From Actinoplanes aureus (GTDB lineage Bacteria; Actinomycetota; Actinomycetes; Mycobacteriales; Micromonosporaceae): a stretch of DNA of 64,000 nucleotides. Shown here one piece after another: positions 51,459-59,364 of this stretch. The stretch is from the NCBI RefSeq assembly GCF_015704865.1, contig NZ_JADQTO010000026.1:90891-154890 (forward strand), in the 5' to 3' direction. The notes below the pieces were generated by a model that searched no databases, was not told the DNA's origin, and saw nothing but the letters and a program-made list of their open reading frames with translations. Each line of letters starts with the position of its first letter. Position 1 is the first letter of the stretch. Position numbers and translations under genes: made by a program.

Positions 51459-52268
51459 GTGGACGCGCCCCCCACCCGCAATGCCGCGGCTAAACCGTCC
51501 GCGACGGAGTCCGCCGATCAGCAGGGGGTGCGAAGCGTCCAGCGCGCGTTGGGCATCCTCGGCCTGCTGACCGATGACCGGCCCAGAGTCTCGGTCCGGG
51601 AGATCGTGGAGGAGACCGGCCTGGCCAAGACCACCGTGCTCCGGCTGGTGTCGACTCTGGAACAGAGCGGCCTGCTCTGGGCCACCGGCAGCGGATACAT
51701 GGCTGGTCCGGGGCTCTGGCGATGGGCACATCTCGCCCGGCGCAGCTGGGAGCTGCCGCCGGAGACGCAGCGCGGGATGCGTGAGCTCGCCGCGCGCCGG
51801 CGAGAGACCGTGAACCTGTATGTGGTCCGGGACATCTACCGGGTGTGCGTCGCCCAGCAGGAAAGTCCTCAGCCGCTGCGGCACGTCGTCCAAGTCGGTG
51901 ACGAGCTGCCGATGTGGGCGGGCGCCTCGTCCAAGGTTCTGTTGCGCGACGCCACCTCCGGGCTTCTGGAGCGGATCGCCAAGCAATCGCCGCACGGCCC
52001 GCAGCACGCGGCGACGATGCGCCAGTGGATCGATGAGACGGCCGCCAAGGGGTACGGCGAGAGTCACGGCGAACGCGAGGACGGCCTGTCGGCCGTGGCC
52101 GTCCCGATTCTCGGGCAATCGGGCAGTGTCGTCGCCGCACTGGCTCTGAGCGGGCCCACCGTCCGCTTCACCCCCGAGCTGGTCACCGAGTTCGCCGCCG
52201 ACCTGCAGCAGATGGCCCAGCAGATGGCCGAGCGAGGTTTCGATCGGCCATTCGGCAGCCGGGGCTGA
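51459..52268 (+). CDS. IclR-family transcriptional regulator
   Basis: 269 residues from GTG 51459, 11 bases after gaggag. The helix-turn-helix (VRSVQRALGILGLLTDDRP, VREIVEETGLAKTTVLRLVS) occupies residues 25-85; the IclR effector domain follows (ELAARRRETVNLYVV, ELPMWAGASSKVLL, GYGESHGEREDGLSAVAVPI). IclR proteins govern aromatic and hydroaromatic acid catabolism, often binding pathway acids. It is divergent from the TRAP/aroE operon and convergent with the Gfo/Idh gene, and is likely the regulator of the element at 51287 and 57111. Confidence 0.9.
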   Translation: MDAPPTRNAAAKPSATESADQQGVRSVQRALGILGLLTDDRPRVSVREIVEETGLAKTTVLRLVSTLEQSGLLWATGSGYMAGPGLWRWAHLARRSWELPPETQRGMRELAARRRETVNLYVVRDIYRVCVAQQESPQPLRHVVQVGDELPMWAGASSKVLLRDATSGLLERIAKQSPHGPQHAATMRQWIDETAAKGYGESHGEREDGLSAVAVPILGQSGSVVAALALSGPTVRFTPELVTEFAADLQQMAQQMAERGFDRPFGSRG

Positions 52269-52282
52269 CCACTCCCCCGCTG

Positions 52283-53332
52283 TCACGACGGCAGCTCCAC
52301 GGCCGAGCCGGTGCGCGACGACTCGTAAACGGCCTCGACGATCGCCAGCGACCGCAGCGCGTCACGACCGGTCACGGCCGGCTGTCGGCCGTCGCGCAGT
52401 GCCGCGACGAAGTCAGCGATCTGCGCGGCGTGGTACGGCGCGAGGTGGTCGTGAATCTCGGCCAGCGGAATGTCGAAGGGCTGACCGGCGCGGTACCCGC
52501 TGGCGAACGCCTCCTCGCCGGGCAGGGTCCGGACATCGGTGAAGCCGACGCCCTCGGGGAACTCCATCACGCTCGCCGTACGGCCATGAGCGTCGCTGAC
52601 CCACACCTGCACGCCGAGCCCGGGCTGGAAGGTGGTGCCGGCCTGGACCGTGGCGACGGCACCGGAAGCGAACTCGATGAGGGCGGCGGCAGTGTCCTCC
52701 ACCTCGATGATCCCCTGGTGGACGACTGTCGCGCACCGGCCGGTCACCCGCCGCGCGGGACCCATGAACCACTGGAGCAGGTCGATGTGGTGGATCACCT
52801 GGGTCATCAGGACCCCGCCACCCTCCGTCGCCCAGCGGCCGCGCCACGGCTCGGCCCGGTAATAGTCCGCGCCCCGGTTGAGGCGGGCCACGACGCCACC
52901 GCAGATCGGCAGGCCCATCCGCCCGTCGTCGATCGCCGCACGGATGCGCGCCGCCGCCGGCCAGAACCGGCGCTGGAAGAGGACCCCGAAGCGCACCCCG
53001 GCGGCGGCGGTGGCGGCGATCATCCGCTCGGCCTGCTCGACCCGAAGAGCGATGGGCTTCTCGCAGAGCACGTGGGTGCCGTGAGCGGCGGCCGCCAGTA
53101 CCCCGGCCTCGTGTTCAGCGTGCGGGGTGCAGATGGTGACCGCGTCAAGGCCACCATCAAGCATGTCGTCCACGTCGCCGAAGGACCGGTCGACACCGTG
53201 TTCCGCGGCGAACGCGCGGGCCCGCCACGGGTCGATGTCGGCCACCGCTGCCACGTGAACGCCCTCGGTGCTGCGCAGGGCGCTCACGTGGTTACGCGCG
53301 ATCCGGCCGCAGCCGATGATCCCTATCCGCAC
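52283..53332 (-). CDS. Gfo/Idh/MocA-family NAD(P)-dependent oxidoreductase
   Basis: 349 residues. The N-terminal Rossmann fold starts IGIIGCGRIARNHVSAL; the conserved CEKPIAL (Glu91-Lys92-Pro93) is intact, and the catalytic-domain motif VIHHIDLLQWFMGP follows. These enzymes oxidise or reduce cyclic polyols, sugars and inositols. The start overlaps the end of aroQ by ten bases, so it is the fourth gene of the leftward operon aldehyde dehydrogenase - TPP enzyme - aroQ - this gene. A carbocyclic substrate (quinate-like) is plausible. Confidence 0.92.
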   Translation of the reverse strand: MRIGIIGCGRIARNHVSALRSTEGVHVAAVADIDPWRARAFAAEHGVDRSFGDVDDMLDGGLDAVTICTPHAEHEAGVLAAAAHGTHVLCEKPIALRVEQAERMIAATAAAGVRFGVLFQRRFWPAAARIRAAIDDGRMGLPICGGVVARLNRGADYYRAEPWRGRWATEGGGVLMTQVIHHIDLLQWFMGPARRVTGRCATVVHQGIIEVEDTAAALIEFASGAVATVQAGTTFQPGLGVQVWVSDAHGRTASVMEFPEGVGFTDVRTLPGEEAFASGYRAGQPFDIPLAEIHDHLAPYHAAQIADFVAALRDGRQPAVTGRDALRSLAIVEAVYESSRTGSAVELPS

Positions 53333-53781
53333 GGCCGGCTACCTCCGGACAGGTGGGCGGCCAGGCCTCGCATTGCCATCTCGTAGACCTCCGCGCCGAA
53401 GCCGGCCAGGAATCCCCACGCGGCGGCTGCGGTCAGCAGGTCCCGGTAGAGCGGTTCCCGGCCGAACACGTTGGTGAGGTGCACCTCGACGATCGGCCGG
53501 TCGAGCATCCGCAGCGCGTCGTAGAGGGCCACGGAGCGAGTGGAGAGGCCGGCCGGGTTGACGATGACCGCGGCCGCCTCCTCATATGCCTGGTGGACCC
53601 AGTCGATGAGCTGCCCTTCGGCGTTGGACTGAGCGAAGAACAGGTCGAAGTCGAGTTCTTCGGCGGCCGTCCGGCATCTGCTCTCGATGGCGGCCAACGT
53701 CACCCGGCCGTACAGGCGCGGTTCGCGCCGGCCGAGCATATCGAGATTGGGACCGTTGAGAATGAACAACCGCTCCGCCAC
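53323..53781 (-). CDS. aroQ: Type II 3-dehydroquinate dehydratase
   Basis: 152 residues from GTG 53781. The family residues Asn12 (NGPNLDMLG), Arg19, the catalytic Tyr24 (RLYGR), Asn75, Glu99 and His101 (VEVHLTNV) and Arg108 are present. The substrate loop that usually reads NPGAYTHTS is NPAGLSTRS here, replacing Tyr79 and the substrate-binding His81, which is unusual. It interconverts 3-dehydroquinate and 3-dehydroshikimate; in this setting it would work in the catabolic direction. It lies 49 bases after the TPP enzyme gene. Confidence 0.88.
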   Translation of the reverse strand: MAERLFILNGPNLDMLGRREPRLYGRVTLAAIESRCRTAAEELDFDLFFAQSNAEGQLIDWVHQAYEEAAAVIVNPAGLSTRSVALYDALRMLDRPIVEVHLTNVFGREPLYRDLLTAAAAWGFLAGFGAEVYEMAMRGLAAHLSGGSRPCG

Positions 53782-53830
53782 GGACGGCCTCGCCTTCTGG
53801 ACCCGGCGGACGGGGCCGGGCACCCGGGGA

Positions 53831-55588
53831 TCACTCGAAGATGCCCTGGTAGATGTCCTTGATGTTCCAGTGCCCCGGCGTCGGCACCGGTTCGTTGACC
53901 ATCGGCACGTCGATGACCGCCGGCCGGCGCGCGGCGATGGCGGCACGCAGCGCGTCGCCGAAGTCGCCGGCGCTGGTCACGGCGTGACCATCGGCGCCGC
54001 AGGCACGCCCGAGAGCGGCGAAGTCCGGGCTGTACGACGTGCCGTCCGGGCCGGTGAAGTCGCAGCCGAAGCTCTGCCCGAAGTTGGCGGCCTGCAGGTC
54101 GCTGATGGTGCCGTGCGATCGGTTGTTCATGACCACGAAGATGACCGGGGCACCCTGTTCCACAGCCATCGGCAGCGCCGGGAGCTGGGCGCTCATGCCG
54201 CCGTCACCGATCAGGGCGACCACGGTGCGGTCGGGTTGTGCGATCTGGACGCCGACCGCCGCCGCCGGGCCGAAGCCCATCGTCGAGGCGCCACCCGGCG
54301 TGATGAACCGGCCCTCCTCGGGCAGTTCGTAGCACTGCGCGACACCGTTCTTGTTCCAGCCCACGTCGGTGACCAGCACCGCGTCGGCGGGCAGGATCGC
54401 CCGCAGGTCGGTGAGGATGCGTTCCGGGCGCAGGGGGAAGTTGTCGCTGGCGCCGCGCTCGCGGCTGTCGGTGAACAGCGTGCGCCGGGTCGCGGTGATG
54501 GTCTCCCGCAGCCCCTGCCGGTGCCGGGGTTGCGGTTGGCGGGCGCGCACGGCCGCGTCGATCGCCTGTACGGCGTGCGTGACGTCAGCGACCGCGCCGA
54601 CATCGACCGGGTAGTTGCGGCCGATCTCGGCCGGGTCGATGTCGATCTGGATGAGCCGGCCCGGCGGGAACTGCCAGGTGTAGCGGGAATCCCACGAGCT
54701 GGCGTCGGTCTCGGCGAACCGGGTGGCCAGGGCGAGGACGACGTCGGCCTCGCGGGTGTACTCGTTGGTCATCTCCAGGCCCCAGAAGCCCGGCATGCCG
54801 AGCAGTAGCGGATGACTGTCCGGCAGCGTCCCTTTGGCCATCAGCGAGTGCACCACCGGGATGTCGAGATGCTCGATCAACGAGCGCAGCGCGTCCAGTC
54901 CGGGCCCGCGGCGCAGGCCTCCGCCGATGTAGAGGAGAGGCTTCTCGGCGGCGAGCAGCATGTCGGCGATGCGGTCCGCGACGTCGGCGGCCAGACCTGG
55001 GCGTTGCGGTACAGCGAGCGGGAAGGCGCTACCGGTCTCGGCGATCACTTGGCGGGAGAAATGGTCCATCGGCACGCTGAGCAGCACCGCGCCCGGCCGT
55101 CCGGACGCCGCGGTCCAGAAGGCGCGTTCGGTGAACCGGGTCAGGTCGGCGGCACGGTGGACCTGCCAGGCGCGCTTGACGAAGGGCCGGTAGATGGCGG
55201 TCTGGTCGGCGTCGGCGTGCAGGTTCACCTCCTGATGCGGGTGCCGGCCGTGGTAATAGGACGGGATGTCGCCGGCGATCGCCACCAGCGGGACCGAGTC
55301 GAGGGCGGCCGTGAGTACCCCGGTGACCCCGTTGGTCAGGCCGGGACCGACATGCATGAGCACCACGCCGGTGCGGCCGCTGGCGCGGGCATACCCGTCG
55401 GCGGCGTGCGCGGCGGCCTGCTCGTGGCGGGCGATGACGAACCGGATGCTGCTGCGCCCGATCGCGTCGAGCAGGGCGATGTTGGTGTGCCCGCAGGTGC
55501 CGAAGATGTACTCGACGCCGTACGACTCGAGCTGGGTGACCATCGCCTCGGCGGCGGTCACGGTCTTCTCGTCCGATTCGATGGTCAT
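53831..55588 (-). CDS. Thiamine-pyrophosphate enzyme, acetolactate synthase-like
   Basis: 585 residues. The N-terminal TPP domain has the catalytic Glu in ARHEQAAAHAADGYARASG; the middle domain follows; the C-terminal TPP-binding motif is IGDGGMSAQLPALP ... VVMNNRSHGTI. These features fit the acetolactate synthase/benzoylformate decarboxylase/oxalyl-CoA decarboxylase superfamily, but I cannot assign the reaction. ATG 55588 overlaps the stop of the aldehyde dehydrogenase gene (ATGA) after an aggagg site. Pairing with an aldehyde dehydrogenase suggests decarboxylation of a 2-oxo acid to an aldehyde that is then oxidised. Confidence 0.88.
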   Translation of the reverse strand: MTIESDEKTVTAAEAMVTQLESYGVEYIFGTCGHTNIALLDAIGRSSIRFVIARHEQAAAHAADGYARASGRTGVVLMHVGPGLTNGVTGVLTAALDSVPLVAIAGDIPSYYHGRHPHQEVNLHADADQTAIYRPFVKRAWQVHRAADLTRFTERAFWTAASGRPGAVLLSVPMDHFSRQVIAETGSAFPLAVPQRPGLAADVADRIADMLLAAEKPLLYIGGGLRRGPGLDALRSLIEHLDIPVVHSLMAKGTLPDSHPLLLGMPGFWGLEMTNEYTREADVVLALATRFAETDASSWDSRYTWQFPPGRLIQIDIDPAEIGRNYPVDVGAVADVTHAVQAIDAAVRARQPQPRHRQGLRETITATRRTLFTDSRERGASDNFPLRPERILTDLRAILPADAVLVTDVGWNKNGVAQCYELPEEGRFITPGGASTMGFGPAAAVGVQIAQPDRTVVALIGDGGMSAQLPALPMAVEQGAPVIFVVMNNRSHGTISDLQAANFGQSFGCDFTGPDGTSYSPDFAALGRACGADGHAVTSAGDFGDALRAAIAARRPAVIDVPMVNEPVPTPGHWNIKDIYQGIFE

Positions 55589-57075
55589 CGGGCGTCCTCC
55601 TGGTCGCCGAAGAGGGAGATGCCGCGCAGCACGAGGGTCTTGACGACGGTGTAGTCGTCGATCATCCAGCGCGGCGCCTCGCGGCCGAAGCCGGAATCCT
55701 TGACCCCGCCGAACGGGACATGGTCGAGCCGGAAGTTGGAGGACCCGTTCACGATCAGCCCGCCCACCTCGAGTTCCCGCCACGCGGTGACGATGCGCCG
55801 CACGTCGTGGGTGAACAGTCCGGCCTGCAACCCATAGCGGCTGTCGTTGCAGGTGGCCAGCACTTCGTCGAAGTCGTCGAACGGCCGGACCGCGACGGCG
55901 GCACCGAACACCTCCTCGCGGATCAGGCGGGCATCGGCCGGCGGGGACGCGACGACTGTCGGGATCACGGTCGCTCCGTCGCGGCGGCCGCCGGTCGTGA
56001 TGGTCGCGCCGGCGGCGGCCGCCTCGTGCGCCCACGAGACGACGCGTTCGGCCGCGTCATCGTCGACCATCGAGCCGACGTCGGTGGCCGCATCGAGAGG
56101 ATCCCCGACCGTGAGCTTCTCGGCCGCGCGGGTGAACAAGTCGAGGAACTCCTCGTACCGGCTGCGGTGGACGTAGACGCGCTGCACCGAGATGCAGCTC
56201 TGACCGGAGTTGCTGTAGCCGGTGGCGGCGCAGATCCGGGCGGCCGCGGCGATGTCCGCGTCCTCGCAGACGATCGTCGCGGCGTTGCCACCGAGTTCCA
56301 TGACCAGGCGTTTGGCTCCGGCCGACCGGGCCACAGCGGCACCCGTCCCGGGACTGCCGGTGAAGCTGATGACCCCGACCTCGGGTGCGGAACTCAGTGC
56401 CGCGCCGACCGGGCCGCCGCCGTGCAGCACCTGGACCGCCTCGGGTGGCATCCCGGAGTCGAGCAACAGCCGCACCACCGCCACAGACGACGCCGGGGCC
56501 TGCGGCGGCGGTTTCACGAGAGTCGTGTTGCCGGCCGCGAACGAGGCGGCCAGCTTGTGGGCGAGCAGGTTGGCCGGCGCGTTGAACGGCGTGATCGCGA
56601 GAGCCACACCGACCGGGGCGCGGTGGGTCAGGGCCGTGTTGCCCACCCCGCGGGCCCAGCCCGCCACCGGCAGGACCTCCCCGCCGATGCGGCGAGCCTC
56701 GGCGGCGGAGACCGCGAAGGTGTCGGCCACCCGGTCGATCTCACCGAGGCCATCCTTGACCGGTTTACCGAGCTCCAGAGCGAGCAGCCGGGCCAGCTCG
56801 TCGCGCCGGGCGAGGGCGACGGCTGCGGCGCGTTCCAGCACATCGGCGCGCGCCGCCGGCGACATCCGGGCGACCACCTTGGCGCCACGACGCGCATACC
56901 GCAGAGCGGACCCGACGTCGGAATCGGTGGCTTGCCGGGCAGAGCTGACCACGGCACGGGTCCAGGGGCCGACACGGTCCGCCCGCTGTCCGTCGCTCAC
57001 CCACTCGCCGCCGATCAGGCATCCGACCGTGGTCAGCGCGTCCTCCGGGACGGCACGGCCCGGGCTGTCAGTCAT
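55585..57075 (-). CDS. Aldehyde dehydrogenase family protein
   Basis: 496 residues. ITPFNAPAN holds Asn165; ELGGNAATIV holds the general base Glu260; SNSGQSCISVQRVYV holds the catalytic Cys294; EEVFGAAVAVRPF and the C-terminal PFGGVKDSGFGRE complete the family pattern. It is an NAD(P)-dependent aldehyde (or semialdehyde) dehydrogenase. It is the first gene of the four-gene leftward operon. The 54-base regulatory element lies 36 bases before ATG 57075, between it and the divergent CoA-transferase gene. Confidence 0.93.
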   Translation of the reverse strand: MTDSPGRAVPEDALTTVGCLIGGEWVSDGQRADRVGPWTRAVVSSARQATDSDVGSALRYARRGAKVVARMSPAARADVLERAAAVALARRDELARLLALELGKPVKDGLGEIDRVADTFAVSAAEARRIGGEVLPVAGWARGVGNTALTHRAPVGVALAITPFNAPANLLAHKLAASFAAGNTTLVKPPPQAPASSVAVVRLLLDSGMPPEAVQVLHGGGPVGAALSSAPEVGVISFTGSPGTGAAVARSAGAKRLVMELGGNAATIVCEDADIAAAARICAATGYSNSGQSCISVQRVYVHRSRYEEFLDLFTRAAEKLTVGDPLDAATDVGSMVDDDAAERVVSWAHEAAAAGATITTGGRRDGATVIPTVVASPPADARLIREEVFGAAVAVRPFDDFDEVLATCNDSRYGLQAGLFTHDVRRIVTAWRELEVGGLIVNGSSNFRLDHVPFGGVKDSGFGREAPRWMIDDYTVVKTLVLRGISLFGDQEDAR

Positions 57076-57110
57076 CGCCACTCCTCCGGCAGAACCGCTT
57101 GGCAGTCCAT

Positions 57111-57164
57111 ATGGACCGCTCTGTGGACTAGGTGTAACGTACGGGCCGCGAGGTTCCCTGGCAA
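57111..57164. promoter_or_regulatory. 54-bp element between aldehyde dehydrogenase and CoA-transferase genes
   Basis: Second copy of the element at 51287-51340 (atggaccgctctgtggacta ggtgtaacgtacgggccgcg). Just before it lies the palindrome gtccatatggac. Being placed between divergent genes, it can control both transcription units. Confidence 0.7.
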
Positions 57165-57266
57165 TGCCTGGTTCGCAGTTGTTGCGGGGACATGAAAGCC
57201 GCACTGATTCGCCGCCTGACCGCCATGCCGGGCTTCTCGCCCAATGACGACCGAGGGGCACGTCTC

Positions 57267-58445
57267 ATGGATGACGAGCGACCACTGCACGGCGTCCGGG
57301 TCTTGGACTTGACCAACGTCCTGGCCGGCCCGTACTGCAGCTACCAACTGATGCTCCTCGGCGCGGAGGTCGTCAAGATAGAAAGACCCGGCGACGGCGA
57401 CCTGGCCCGCAAGCTGGGCCCGGAACCCGGGTTGAACCGGGCGGCGATCGGCGCTTCCTTCCTCGCCCAGAACGCGGGGAAGAAGTCCGTCGAACTCGAC
57501 CTCAAGGACACCGCCGACCGCGCGACCTTCGAGACGCTGCTCAACGGCGCCGACGTCCTGCTGGAAAATTTCCGGGCCGGCGTTCTGAGCCGGATCGGAT
57601 ACAGCTGGGAGGTGCTGCACCGGATCAACCCGCGCCTTGTGTACTGCGCCATCTCCGGGTTCGGGCAGACCGGGCCGATGCGCCAGGCGCCCGCGTACGA
57701 CCAGATCATCCAGGGCCTGTCCGGCATGATGAGCGTCACCGGCACACCCGAGACCGCTCCGCTGCGAGTCGGTTTCCCGGTCTCCGACACCATTGGGGGT
57801 CTGGTCGCCGCCATGACGATCGCCGCCGCACTGGCCGGGCGCGCGAGAACCGGCAAAGGTGTGTGCCTGGACGTCTCCATGTTGGAGACCTCCCTGTCCG
57901 CGATGGGATGGGCCGCGTCGAACTTCCTTGTCAGCGGCGTCCCACCGGAGCCGATGGGCGACCAGAACGCCACCGCCGCACCGTCGGGCACTTTCCACGC
58001 CGCGGACGGACCGCTCAACATCGCCGCCAATCGGCAGGAGCAGTTCGAGACCCTGTGCCGGATCATCGAGCGCACGGACCTGCTCACCGACGAGCGATTC
58101 GCCGAACGCGAGGCGCGCAAACGACACCGTGCCGCGCTCAACGACGAGATAAACACAGCTCTGCGAAACCGGCCGGCTATCGAGTGGGAACGCACCCTGT
58201 CGGCGGCCGGGGTGCCGGCGGCCCGCATCCTCACCGTCCCGCAGGCGATGGAGCTCGACCAGCTGAAGGTCCGCGGCTTCCTCACCGACCTGGAGTTTCC
58301 CGGCGATCCGGACCGGACATTGCGGGTCACCGGCAACGGGGTGCTGGTCAACGGCGAGGCCCTGCGCCCCCAGGCGCCGCCACCGCTGCTGGGTGAGCAC
58401 AACGACGAATTCAAGGCCACTGCGGACGAGGTGACGACGCCATGA
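57267..58445 (+). CDS. Class III CoA-transferase (CaiB/BaiF)
   Basis: 392 residues from ATG 57267 (gagggg before it); an in-frame ATG at 57192 would add 25 residues. The N-terminal LHGVRVLDLTNVLAGPYCSY, the segment KKSVELDLK, the catalytic Asp145 in APAYDQIIQG and the GTP.APLRVGFPVSD loop are typical. Such enzymes transfer CoA between organic acids through an aspartyl-CoA thioester. The stop overlaps the start of the citryl-CoA lyase-like gene, so the two act together, presumably activation of an acid followed by cleavage of its CoA ester. Confidence 0.92.
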   Translation: MDDERPLHGVRVLDLTNVLAGPYCSYQLMLLGAEVVKIERPGDGDLARKLGPEPGLNRAAIGASFLAQNAGKKSVELDLKDTADRATFETLLNGADVLLENFRAGVLSRIGYSWEVLHRINPRLVYCAISGFGQTGPMRQAPAYDQIIQGLSGMMSVTGTPETAPLRVGFPVSDTIGGLVAAMTIAAALAGRARTGKGVCLDVSMLETSLSAMGWAASNFLVSGVPPEPMGDQNATAAPSGTFHAADGPLNIAANRQEQFETLCRIIERTDLLTDERFAEREARKRHRAALNDEINTALRNRPAIEWERTLSAAGVPAARILTVPQAMELDQLKVRGFLTDLEFPGDPDRTLRVTGNGVLVNGEALRPQAPPPLLGEHNDEFKATADEVTTP

Positions 58446-59254
58446 GCCATGCCCGGCCCGACCCGACTGTCCGCGACGTCTCCGACTGGTGGTCGACGAG
58501 CGTCTCCCGTATCGAACCCAACCGCATCGAACTGCGCGGGCGCCCGGTGCAGGACCTGATCGGCTCGATCAGCTTCGCCGGGATCATCTGGCTCATGCTC
58601 CGCGGCGAGACCGCTACGCCGGGCCAGGAGCGACTGCTCGAGGCCGCCCTGGTCTCCTCGGTAGACCACGGGCCACACGCGCCGTCCATCGCGGTGGCAC
58701 GCATGGCGGCAACATGCGGAATCGGCCTCAACAACGCCGTGGCGACCGGCGTGAACCTGCTCGGCGACGTGCACGGCGGCGCCGGCGAACAATGCATGGC
58801 CCTGCTGGCCGACGTGCGACGCCTGCACCAGCAGGGCGCCGGCCTCGCCACCGCTGCCGAGACAACTGTCGGCGCCTGGCAGGCCCGCTCGAAATACCTG
58901 CCGGGCTTCGGGCACCGGTTCCACTCCGTCGACCCCCGCCGCGATCCACTGCTCGGGCAGGTGGAACAGGCCGTTTCCGACGGCGTCGTCGACGGCTCCT
59001 ACCTGCACGCCGCCCAAGCGATCGAACGGGTCCTCGCCGCAGGCCGCACCCGGCCGGTGCCGATCAACATCGACGGCTGCACCGCCGTCGTCTACGCCGA
59101 GCTGGGCTTCCCGCCCCCACTGGCCCGGGGACTGTTCGTCCTGAGCCGCAGTGTCGGCATCCTCGCCCACGCCTGGGAGGAGACCGGCCAGGGCCGCCGC
59201 AACAAAGGCCCGATGCCGCCGTCCATCCTGCCCACCTTCACGGAAGGCGCCTGA
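58442..59254 (+). CDS. Citryl-CoA lyase-like member of the citrate synthase superfamily
   Basis: 270 residues, much shorter than citrate synthases (370-430), because the small domain is reduced, as in citryl-CoA lyases. The active-site His residues lie in DHGPHAPS (His76), GDVHGGAGEQ (His111) and PGFGHRFHSVDPR (His158). It probably cleaves or forms a C-C bond in a citryl-CoA-like thioester, giving acetyl-CoA and an oxo acid. Translationally coupled to the CoA-transferase. A pathway for a tricarboxylic or hydroxy acid is inferred from this pair. Confidence 0.88.
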   Translation: MSHARPDPTVRDVSDWWSTSVSRIEPNRIELRGRPVQDLIGSISFAGIIWLMLRGETATPGQERLLEAALVSSVDHGPHAPSIAVARMAATCGIGLNNAVATGVNLLGDVHGGAGEQCMALLADVRRLHQQGAGLATAAETTVGAWQARSKYLPGFGHRFHSVDPRRDPLLGQVEQAVSDGVVDGSYLHAAQAIERVLAAGRTRPVPINIDGCTAVVYAELGFPPPLARGLFVLSRSVGILAHAWEETGQGRRNKGPMPPSILPTFTEGA

Positions 59255-59364
59255 CAGCGTCGTCGAGACGGTCAGCCGCCGCGACACCTGCACCGCGCTC
59301 GACGGCATCGAATCGGCCATGGTCCGCAACCTCCTGCCGTTGACCCCGGCGCCGGTCGGCGCGG

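Noticed and set aside
57341..59329. Long minus-strand frame opposite CoA-transferase and lyase genes
   Set aside because: No domains; both plus-strand genes are coupled and have catalytic residues.
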